Assembly: GCF_004791695.1 (NCBI RefSeq)
Contig: NZ_SRSO01000020.1
Location: 1 to 64,000, forward strand
Origin: Flavivirga rizhaonensis
GTDB lineage: Bacteria > Bacteroidota > Bacteroidia > Flavobacteriales > Flavobacteriaceae
Direction: 5' to 3'
Length of the DNA stretch: 64,000 nucleotides
The first letter of the stretch is position 1. Every line of letters begins with the position of its first letter. A model generated the notes under the pieces. The model was not told where the DNA came from. It searched no databases and saw only the letters and a list, made by a program, of their open reading frames with translations. Below are positions 51,522-57,685 of the stretch, in pieces. Position numbers and translations under genes: made by a program.

Positions 51522-52031
51522 ATGCTAAGTACAATTAAAAAATTTGGAGGTTATTCGGCTATAACAGGAGGGTTCATTTTTATTGGTGGACATTTTTTCG
51601 ATTGGAATGTTGATTTTACGATCTTAGAGATTCTCGGTTACCTAGCTATTTTGGTCTCATTATCTTTCGTGTTTTTTGGAATAAAACATTTTAGAGATCA
51701 AATAAATAGTGGTATTATTTCATTTAAAAGAGCATTGCTCATTGGATTGGTGATTTCAGCAATTTCCGGCATAGTAATAGGCCTTTTAGATGTTGTTTAT
51801 GTCACTGTGATAAACCCTGACTTTGTTGTTGAATACAAAACATATGCTTTGGAAGGCATGAAAAATACTTTGTCAGCAAATGAATTCGAATTAAAAAAAG
51901 CAGCATTAGAAGAGCAAATGGAACTATTTGCAAATCCAATATTTACTTGGGCAATTATGTTTACAATAGTATTCGCAATTGGAATCATCATATCTTTATT
52001 ATCATCCTTAATTTTACAGCGCAAAAACTAA
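51522..52031 (+). CDS. DUF4199 membrane protein
   Basis: 169 residues with four membrane helices: KKFGGYSAITGGFIFIGGHFF, DFTILEILGYLAILVSLSFVFFGIKHFRD, ALLIGLVISAISGIVIGLLDVVYVTVI and IFTWAIMFTIVFAIGIIISLLSSLIL. The sequence FGIKHFRDQINSGIISFKRALLIGL matches the DUF4199 pattern. The role of the family is unknown. It lies 16 nt after the VOC gene and 5 nt before the DUF1801 gene, so it is part of a tight run. Confidence 0.88.
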   Translation: MLSTIKKFGGYSAITGGFIFIGGHFFDWNVDFTILEILGYLAILVSLSFVFFGIKHFRDQINSGIISFKRALLIGLVISAISGIVIGLLDVVYVTVINPDFVVEYKTYALEGMKNTLSANEFELKKAALEEQMELFANPIFTWAIMFTIVFAIGIIISLLSSLILQRKN

Positions 52032-52035
52032 TAAT

Positions 52036-52500
52036 ATGCAATCAAAAGCCACTACGCCGCAACAATATTTAGATGAATTACCAGAAGAGAGAAAAGAACC
52101 GATCAATAAATTAAGACAACAAATTTTAGAAAACCTCCCAAAAGGTATGGAAGAACAAATGAATTATGGCATGCTAGGTTATGTTATCCCACATTCAGTA
52201 TATCCAGATGGCTACCATTGTGATCCTAAATTACCTTTACCATTCATGAATTTAGCGTCACAAAAGAATTTTATAGCTGTTTATAGTATGGCGCTTTATT
52301 CAAAAAAAGAACTGATGGATTGGTTTACTTCAGAGTACGCAAAACAATGTAAGTATAAGCTGGACATGGGAAAAAGCTGTATTCGTTTTAAAAAAATAAA
52401 TGATATTCCTTTTGAACTCATTGGAGAGCTAACCGGTAAAATTGAAGCAGACGAATGGATTAATATTTACGAAACAGCCATAAAGAATAGAAAAAAATGA
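52036..52500 (+). CDS. DUF1801 / YdhG-like protein
   Basis: 154 residues that fit DUF1801 (YdhG/Frataxin-like): YLDELPEERKEPINKLRQQILENLPKGMEEQMNYGMLGYVIPHSVYP, then NLASQKNFIAVYSMALYSKKELMDWFTSEYAKQCKYKLDMGKSCIRFKKINDIPFELIGELTGK. Family function is unknown, though an iron-related fold has been suggested from structure. It overlaps the next VOC gene by 4 nt (ATGA), so the pair are translationally coupled. Confidence 0.9.
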   Translation: MQSKATTPQQYLDELPEERKEPINKLRQQILENLPKGMEEQMNYGMLGYVIPHSVYPDGYHCDPKLPLPFMNLASQKNFIAVYSMALYSKKELMDWFTSEYAKQCKYKLDMGKSCIRFKKINDIPFELIGELTGKIEADEWINIYETAIKNRKK

Positions 52501-52883
52501 AAAAACGTGTCACAGGATTAGGTGGATTTTTCTTTAAATCGAAAGATCCTGATAAGCTTAAAGCATGGTATGGTAAACATCTAGGAATTCCGGTAGACAG
52601 CTATGGTTGGACATTTAAGTGGAAAGACGATATAGAAGGCGAAGGGACTACACAATGGTCTCCTTTTAAGGAAGACACATCTTATTTTGAGCCAAGCGAG
52701 AAACAATTTATGATGAATTTTAGAGTAGAAGATTTACTTGAGCTATTAAAAGTTTTAAAAGAAGAAGGTGTTACTATTATAGGAAAAGTTGAAGCGTATG
52801 AATATGGCAAATTTGGATGGATTGTTGACCCAGAAGGTAATAAAATAGAACTTTGGGAACCAATCGACTCAGCATTTTTGTAA
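52497..52883 (+). CDS. VOC family protein
   Basis: A 128-residue glyoxalase-fold protein. RVTGLGGFFFKSKDPDKLKAWYGKHLGIPVDSYGWTFKWKDD is the first half and MMNFRVEDLLELLKVLKEEGVTIIGKVEAYEYGKFGWIVDPEGNKIELWEP the second, ending in the Glu-Leu-Trp (metal-ligand Glu) motif. It overlaps the DUF1801 gene by 4 nt. Substrate unknown. A gene-free stretch with a 160-bp repeat follows. Confidence 0.92.
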   Translation: MKKRVTGLGGFFFKSKDPDKLKAWYGKHLGIPVDSYGWTFKWKDDIEGEGTTQWSPFKEDTSYFEPSEKQFMMNFRVEDLLELLKVLKEEGVTIIGKVEAYEYGKFGWIVDPEGNKIELWEPIDSAFL

Positions 52884-52936
52884 TTTAGCGCTCATCCGAA
52901 TAAACTTAATTATAAGTAATTGACTTATTTAGAAAT

Positions 52937-53096
52937 GAACTCATTTTGATTTTTTGTTTTTAACCGAAAATGAGATAAAATTTGTTCAGACGAGGCACTT
53001 TTTGCAAGGTGTAGTATTGCTAAATATAAAAAAAGTAACGAAATATGGACGAATTTTAGCCATTTTTTAGGAAATAGAAAAAGTCAAAATGAGTTC
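52937..53096. mobile_element. 160-bp TIR element, copy 1 (MITE-like or structured RNA)
   Basis: The left end is GAACTCATTTTGATTTTTTG and the right end AAAAAGTCAAAATGAGTTC, an inverted repeat with one G-T mismatch over 19 bp. The interior has CAGACGAGGCACTTTTTGC and GAATTTTAGCCATTTTTTAG. A second copy of the same length lies at 54441-54600. The right end contains the ATG of the TauE gene (53089), so its first three codons are inside the element. Confidence 0.75.
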
Positions 53097-53847
53097 AATA
53101 CTAGAAGCATACAATTTAACTGCATTACAATGGATAGCTATTTGTTTTGCAGTTTTTTTATTAGGCTTATCCAAGTCTGGAATTAAAGGGATTGGGATTT
53201 TAATCGTAATCATACTAGCTTTTGTTTTTGGAGAGAAAGCCTCTACAGGAGTTTTACTTCCTATGCTTATCGTAGCAGATATTTTTGCAGTAATCTATTA
53301 TAACAGGCATGCGCAATGGGGTTATATAAAAAAATTGATGCCATGGATGATTATAGGTGTTTTAGTTGGTGTTTGGGTAGGTAATGATATCTCTGAAGTG
53401 CTATTCAAAAGAATCATGGCCGTTATTATAATTGTGTCCGTTATAATTATGTTTTATACAGAAAATAGAGCATCTAAAGATATTCCAAAAAACAAATTGT
53501 TTTCTACTGGAGCTGGATTTTTAGCAGGTTTTACAACCATGGTTGGGAATTTAGCAGGGCCCATTTCTAATATTTATTTTTTGGCGATGCGTTTACCAAA
53601 AAATGAATTTATAGGAACAGCTGCATGGCTGTTTTTTATTATAAACGTATTTAAATTGCCCTTTCACTTTTTTGTCTGGAAAACAGTTACCAAAGAAACA
53701 CTTGTTTTAAACACGGTTTTAATTCCAGCAATAATCATTGGTTTTTTTGTAGGTGTTGCTATTGTGAAATTAATTTCTAATATAAATTATAGACGTTTTA
53801 TATTAATTGTCACTGCACTGGGAGGTGCTGTTATGTTATTTAGATAG
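53089..53847 (+). CDS. TauE/SafE family sulfite exporter-like membrane protein
   Basis: 252 residues with about eight membrane helices and two TauE/SafE half repeats: GLSKSGIKGIGILIVIILAFVFGEKASTGVLLPMLIVADIFAVIYYN and GFLAGFTTMVGNLAGPISNIYFLAMRLPKNEFIGTAAWLFFIINVFKLPFHFF. These match the family (sulfite or organic anion export). The first codons ATG-AGT-TCA come from the right inverted repeat of a 160-bp element. No other ATG is nearby upstream, so insertion may have created the present start. The substrate is unknown. Confidence 0.9.
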   Translation: MSSILEAYNLTALQWIAICFAVFLLGLSKSGIKGIGILIVIILAFVFGEKASTGVLLPMLIVADIFAVIYYNRHAQWGYIKKLMPWMIIGVLVGVWVGNDISEVLFKRIMAVIIIVSVIIMFYTENRASKDIPKNKLFSTGAGFLAGFTTMVGNLAGPISNIYFLAMRLPKNEFIGTAAWLFFIINVFKLPFHFFVWKTVTKETLVLNTVLIPAIIIGFFVGVAIVKLISNINYRRFILIVTALGGAVMLFR

Positions 53848-53912
53848 TCTTTCTTGTAACATTATTATAGGTTGACAGACATATAGATAGCGTACATTAA
53901 AAATGAATAGTT

Positions 53913-54368
53913 ATGTCTCAAGAGCCTAAAAAAAATCAAACCAAAGATAAAGTTTATGAAGCTGAAATTATAAAAGACGATTCGTATAATAGTAAAGACT
54001 CTGTAAACGATAAAGCCGAAAAACTAAAAGCAGAAGCCAAAGAAATTTACCATAAAACAAAAGAAAAGACGAATGATTTTTTGGAAGAAGCCAACGAAAA
54101 ATTAGAAGATTTTACTGAAGTAGCCAAAGAAAAAGGCGCAAAACTCTCTATTGAAGTCAAAGAAAAATATGCAGAGGCAAAGGTTAAAGCCAAAGAATTT
54201 GCAGAAGAAGCTGGAGAGACATTAGAGAAGGTTGCTGAAAAAACGACAGTATTTGTAGATGAAACTAGTGAGAAATTGGAAGGATTTGCTGAAGAGACAA
54301 AAGAAACATTATCAGAAGTATCTAAAAAAACAAAAGGGTTTATAAAAAAGATTTTTGACAACAATTAA
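53913..54368 (+). CDS. YtxH-like AKE-repeat protein
   Basis: A 151-residue, Lys/Glu/Ala-rich helical protein with no signal peptide. An 11-residue-like periodic motif recurs: DKAEKLKAEAKEIYHKTKEKTNDFLEEANEKLEDFTEVAKEKGAKLSIEVKEKYAEAKVKAKEFAEEAGETLEKVAEK. This is like YtxH and group 3 LEA proteins, linked to stress or desiccation in other bacteria, and is probably mostly amphipathic coil. The next gene carries a similar segment. A 160-bp repeat copy lies between the two. Confidence 0.8.
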   Translation: MSQEPKKNQTKDKVYEAEIIKDDSYNSKDSVNDKAEKLKAEAKEIYHKTKEKTNDFLEEANEKLEDFTEVAKEKGAKLSIEVKEKYAEAKVKAKEFAEEAGETLEKVAEKTTVFVDETSEKLEGFAEETKETLSEVSKKTKGFIKKIFDNN

Positions 54369-54440
54369 GTAACAAACACATTGTTAGTTGAAACAACAAT
54401 TTTATAAATGAATTTATTTTTTTATTACCTTTATCTTATA

Positions 54441-54600
54441 GAACTCATTTAGACTTTTTGGATTTAAGCGAAAATTAGAAGTTTTTGCCTCTGTTGAAGA
54501 CTTTTTTGAGTTGCATAGCAGAGCTACGGAAGGAAAAAAAGACAAAAACAGAGCTGAAAATAGCAATTTTTTAGCAAATTGAAAAAGTCTAAATGAGTTC
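54441..54600. mobile_element. 160-bp TIR element, copy 2
   Basis: GAACTCATTTAGACTTTTT at the left and its exact reverse complement AAAAAGTCTAAATGAGTTC at the right, 19 bp each. The interior contains TTGCATAGCAGAGCTACGG, and GACAAAAACAGAGCTGAAAA runs into TAGCAATTTTTTAGCAAATTG. The length is identical to copy 1 (160 bp), while the interior is clearly diverged. No open reading frame is inside. Confidence 0.8.
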
Positions 54601-54623
54601 ATAACCAAAAATTATTAAACATT

Positions 54624-55076
54624 ATGTCTGACGAAAAAAATTTAAGCGATGATCTAAACGATATGTTAGGGGATGCTAAAGACGGTGCAAAAAAAGCAGC
54701 CGATAAAGCGGGAGAATTTGCAGAAGATGCCAAAGAAAAAGCCAAAGAAACATTTGAAGATGTTAAAGAATCTGCTTCTGAGTTTGCTGATGGGGCTAAA
54801 GAAACTTTTGATAACGTAACAGGAGAAAACAAAAAAGTATTAGCTGGTATTTTAGCTATTATTTTAGGTCCTTTAGGAATACATAAATTTATTTTAGGAT
54901 ATAATAAAGAAGGAATTATTATGTTGGTTGTTACATTTGTTCTTGGATTTATAACTTGCGGATTAGGAGCTGGGTTAACAGGTCTTATAGGATTGATAGA
55001 AGGTATTATATACCTAACTAAGTCTGATGAAGAATTTTATAACACCTATCAAGTAGGGCAAAAGCCTTGGTTTTAA
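54624..55076 (+). CDS. TM2-domain protein with AKE-repeat N terminus
   Basis: 150 residues. The N-terminal half repeats the AKE pattern of the upstream gene (DAKDGAKKAADKAGEFAEDAKEKAKETFEDVKESASEFADGAKETFDNV). The C-terminal half is a TM2 domain: KKVLAGILAIILGPLGIHKFILGYNKEGIIMLVVTFVLGFITCGLGAGLTGLIGLIEGIIYLTKSDEEFYNTY, with two membrane helices and the conserved Gly-Gly-x-Gly-type signature and the DEEFYNTY box. It is probably a stress-related membrane protein. A terminator follows. Confidence 0.9.
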   Translation: MSDEKNLSDDLNDMLGDAKDGAKKAADKAGEFAEDAKEKAKETFEDVKESASEFADGAKETFDNVTGENKKVLAGILAIILGPLGIHKFILGYNKEGIIMLVVTFVLGFITCGLGAGLTGLIGLIEGIIYLTKSDEEFYNTYQVGQKPWF

Positions 55077-55090
55077 TCGAAAAAACTTAT

Positions 55091-55129
55091 AATTAGAGTT
55101 TGTTTCGTAAGAAATAAACTCTAATTTTT
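55091..55129 (+). terminator. Terminator after the TM2 gene
   Basis: ATTAGAGTTT and AAACTCTAAT form a 10-bp stem around GTTTCGTAAGAAAT, followed by TTTTA. Confidence 0.8.
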
Positions 55130-55140
55130 ATATATAACAG

Positions 55141-55176
55141 AAAAAGCCTTCAAATTTAATTTGAAGGCTTTTTTTA
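55141..55176. terminator. Bidirectional terminator between the TM2 and DUF805 genes
   Basis: AAAAAGCCTTCAAATT and AATTTGAAGGCTTTTT pair almost perfectly and are followed by T residues; on the minus strand the upstream A run gives a T tail too. The convergent genes on each side are thus both closed by it. Confidence 0.85.
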
Positions 55177-55226
55177 ATCTATTATAATCAGTCAACCTAT
55201 ATTCAGGAAGACTCAAGTTGAATAAA

Positions 55227-55589
55227 TTATTCTTGACCGATTAAGTCAATTTCTTCAGCATCAGACTTTGGATTTGCTCCCCATTTGTTTGATCCAGCTT
55301 CACTGTCTGTACAAGCTAAAATTAAATTGTAAATAGGAATTAGTAAAAACCAGCCGCTTTTACCTGCATCATGCATTCTCCTTACGCCAACGGCGATTGA
55401 AGGAATTAAAACTGCTAAAGAATAAATAGAACTAAGAATAGATAAAGAAGGCATTTCTAAACCTATTGATATAAAGATAATTCCGTAAGTAATAATTAGA
55501 TTGAATAAGGAAAACATCCAATATTCTTTTCGTCTGGCTCTTCCAGAAAAATCTGCGTACTGCTTCAATACTTTTAAATACCAATTCAT
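55227..55589 (-). CDS. DUF805 membrane protein
   Basis: 120 residues with DUF805 features: MNWYLKVLKQYADFSGRARRKEYWMFSLFNLIITYGIIFI (WFGRxxRxEFWxF-type start), then SLAVLIPSIAVGVRRMHDAGKSGWFLLIPIYNLILACTDSEAGSNKWGANPK. This gives three to four membrane helices and the conserved RRMHDAGKSGW loop. Members are inner-membrane proteins of unknown role. It lies convergent with the TM2 gene, with a terminator in between. Confidence 0.93.
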   Translation of the reverse strand: MNWYLKVLKQYADFSGRARRKEYWMFSLFNLIITYGIIFISIGLEMPSLSILSSIYSLAVLIPSIAVGVRRMHDAGKSGWFLLIPIYNLILACTDSEAGSNKWGANPKSDAEEIDLIGQE

Positions 55590-55653
55590 GATAATAGTTG
55601 ATTTTGGGGTTAATAAGTCTCAAATATAGTTTTTTTATTTAAATATATTATCG

Positions 55654-55667
55654 TAATATTGCAATAT
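55654..55667 (+). promoter_or_regulatory. Probable ArsR operator/promoter
   Basis: ATATTGCAATAT (55656-55667) is a perfect palindrome. It overlaps TAATATTG (55654-55661), a one-mismatch TAnnTTTG box, and is 22 nt before the chosen arsR start. ArsR-type repressors often bind such AT-rich palindromes over their own promoters. Confidence 0.4.
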
Positions 55668-55688
55668 GTAAATAAAATGAATAAAATA

Positions 55689-56012
55689 ATGGGAATTACC
55701 AAAACTCAAATGTTTACCGAAAAACAAAACGATCTGGCTCAGTTCTTTAAAGTCTTAGGCCATCCTGCAAGAGTGGCTATTTTACAATACATAAGCAATC
55801 AAAACGCGTGTATATGTAACGATTTAGTTGAAGAAATAGGATTAGCACAAGCCACTATTTCTCAGCATTTAAAGGAACTGAAAAGTATTGGATTGTTAAA
55901 AGGCGAGGTTGAAGGTAAAAGCATGTGCTATTGTATTAATGTTGAGCGATGGACTACCATTCAAAATCAGTTAAATTTATTTTTTAACACAACAAAATCA
56001 AACTGTTGTTAA
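55689..56012 (+). CDS. ArsR-family metalloregulator
   Basis: I start at MGITKTQMF (55689), a common N terminus for this Bacteroidota group; ATG 55677 is the alternative. The winged-helix core is QNDLAQFFKVLGHPARVAILQYISNQNACICNDLVEEIGLAQATISQHLKELKSIGLLKGEVEGKSMCYCI. The ACICNDL stretch corresponds to the ELCVCDL metal-binding helix of ArsR, though only one spacing class is conserved. The C terminus ends SNCC. The following genes form an arsenic-type cluster. Confidence 0.85.
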   Translation: MGITKTQMFTEKQNDLAQFFKVLGHPARVAILQYISNQNACICNDLVEEIGLAQATISQHLKELKSIGLLKGEVEGKSMCYCINVERWTTIQNQLNLFFNTTKSNCC

Positions 56013-56149
56013 ATAATAAGGATAGTTTCTTGGGGTTTTTCTCAAGACTTTCGTTGAAATCGGCATTCCCGTAAAACCATAAGACTCATGAATTCAGTAT
56101 TATAAAAATGAGAGATAATGAATAAAACGGAATCTAAATCTAAATAAAA

Positions 56150-56647
56150 ATGAAAACACAAGAATTATTTAAAGTACTGGAGCAAAATCAGGATAAATCA
56201 TTATTGTTCGAATATGCACCAAACCTATTAGTTGGAGCTAATTACCATATAACAGAAGTGAAGCATTTGGCAATCGATTCTGTTGATTGCGGAGCTCAAG
56301 TTGATACTTGGAAAGAAACCATTATTCAACTTTGGGAAAGTCCAAACGAATTAGGGAAAACAGAATACATGTCTGTTTATAAAGCCTTGGCTATTTTAAA
56401 CAAAGTTGGAAAAATGAAGTCCTATGATTTAGATGCTGAGGTAAAGTTTGAATATAGTAATGCAACATTTCATACAGCACAATTATTTGTTAACGATTTC
56501 GAAATAAGGGGAAACAATTTATTAGTTAAGTTAGCCATCGAAAAAACGGATTGTAAAGCTAAAGAACTATGTGGTGTTCCAGAGCCTACAGAAGCAGCGT
56601 CGAAAGAGACCGAAGTTTGTTGTTCGCCAGATGGAAATTGTTGTTAG
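56150..56647 (+). CDS. DUF6428 family protein of the arsenic cluster
   Basis: 165 residues, no signal peptide. The N-terminal half is FKVLEQNQDKSLLFEYAPNLLVGANYHITEVKHLAIDSVDCGAQVDTWKETIIQLWESP, which I associate with DUF6428. The C terminus is Cys-rich: KTDCKAKELCGVPEPTEAASKETEVCCSPDGNCC, with CC-x8-CC-type spacing that could bind arsenite or zinc. The gene follows arsR by 137 bp and overlaps the next gene by 17 bp, so it is in the same operon. Its role in arsenic handling is inferred from context only. Confidence 0.75.
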   Translation: MKTQELFKVLEQNQDKSLLFEYAPNLLVGANYHITEVKHLAIDSVDCGAQVDTWKETIIQLWESPNELGKTEYMSVYKALAILNKVGKMKSYDLDAEVKFEYSNATFHTAQLFVNDFEIRGNNLLVKLAIEKTDCKAKELCGVPEPTEAASKETEVCCSPDGNCC

Positions 56648-57122
56648 ACCATTAACAAAAAGCGATTGGAATTCCGTTTCAAAAATTTATCAAGAAGGTA
56701 TTAATACCGGAATAGCTACTTTTGAAACGAAAGTTCCTAATTGGCAACAATGGGATGCAAAGTATGTTTCGGTTTGTAGATTAGTTGCTTTAGTGAAAAC
56801 AAGTGTTGTAGGGTTTGCAGTATTATCGCCAGTTTCAAAGCGACATGTTTATAAAGGGGTTGCTGAGGTAAGCGTGTATGTTTCAAAGGCATTTAAAGGA
56901 AACCATATAGGTGAAACCTTGCTAAAAAAACTGATCGAAGAAAGTGAAGCTAGTGGGTTTTGGACCTTGCAAGCAAGTATTTTTTCGGAGAACATAGCCA
57001 GTATCAATTTGCATTTAAAATGCGGGTTTAGAGTCATTGGTATTCGTGAAAAAGTTGGACAATTAAATGGAAAATGGTACGACAACCATTTTCTGGAAAG
57101 AAGAAGTAGTAAGATAGATTAA
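56631..57122 (+). CDS. GNAT acetyltransferase, ArsN/phosphinothricin-like
   Basis: I start at the ATG at 56631 (MEIVVRPLTKSDWNSVSKIYQEGINTGIATFETK), the family start; the longer frame overlaps the previous gene too far. This matches the phosphinothricin acetyltransferase/ArsN type. Other blocks are VSVYVSKAFKGNHIGETLLKKLIEESEASGFWTLQASIFSENIASINLHLKCGFRVIG and QLNGKWYDNHFLERRS. ArsN1 proteins detoxify arsinothricin in some bacteria. Here the arsenic context supports that, but the substrate is not shown. Confidence 0.85.
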   Translation: MEIVVRPLTKSDWNSVSKIYQEGINTGIATFETKVPNWQQWDAKYVSVCRLVALVKTSVVGFAVLSPVSKRHVYKGVAEVSVYVSKAFKGNHIGETLLKKLIEESEASGFWTLQASIFSENIASINLHLKCGFRVIGIREKVGQLNGKWYDNHFLERRSSKID

Positions 57123-57259
57123 TGTTAGGTCGAGACAGTACAAAAGGTTTAAGACCGCTTCGCTATTAGACCTGAGAACAAAGACTTATTTTTAAATAAA
57201 AATTTAATTAGTAATTATGATTTCTCTCCTTTGGAGAGGTGTCTGAAAGACAGAGAGGA

Positions 57260-57685
57260 ATGAAAAACATTTTAGTATTGTGCACAGGGAATTCATGTAG
57301 AAGCCAGATGGCACATGGATATTTAAATCATTTTTTAGATAATAGAACAGTAAACGTTTATAGTGCAGGGATAGAAACCCATGGTTTAAACCCAGGAGCT
57401 TTAGCCATAATGAAAGAAGATGGATTAAATATCGATCACCATACCTCTAATCATGTAGATGAATATGCCGATATAGATTTTGATTATATTGTTACGGTAT
57501 GCGATCATGCCAATGAAAACTGCCCTTATATTCCAAGTAAAAAGGCATTACGTTTGCATCATAATTTTTTCGATCCATCAAAAGTAGTAGGAACAGATGA
57601 TGAAAAGCATGCTGCATTTTTAAAAGCACGAGAAGAAATAAAAACCTATTTTAAGAAGTTTGTGGAGCAATATAACTTGGCTTAA
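57260..57685 (+). CDS. arsC: Arsenate reductase, low-molecular-weight phosphatase type
   Basis: I start at the ATG at 57260; a GTG upstream lies in repeat-like spacer (ctttggagaggtgtctgaaa). The active-site loop is VLCTGNSCRSQMA, C-x5-R of the LMW-PTP/ArsC fold. Later family elements are SAGIETHGLNPGALAIMKEDGLNIDHHTSNHVDEYADIDFDYIVTVCDHANENCPYIP, with further cysteines and the conserved HHNFFDPSK. The thioredoxin-coupled type reduces arsenate to arsenite. It overlaps the convergent acyltransferase gene by 4 bp. Confidence 0.9.
   Translation: MKNILVLCTGNSCRSQMAHGYLNHFLDNRTVNVYSAGIETHGLNPGALAIMKEDGLNIDHHTSNHVDEYADIDFDYIVTVCDHANENCPYIPSKKALRLHHNFFDPSKVVGTDDEKHAAFLKAREEIKTYFKKFVEQYNLA

Noticed and set aside
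54047..54832. Serine-rich minus-strand frames opposite the AKE-repeat genes
   Set aside because: They are mirror images of the Lys/Glu/Ala-rich coding strands and have no independent support.
57239..57262. GTG start of arsC seven codons upstream
   Set aside because: The added residues are encoded by spacer repeat DNA (ggagaggtgtctgaaagaca) and the LMW-phosphatase family starts at the ATG at 57260.
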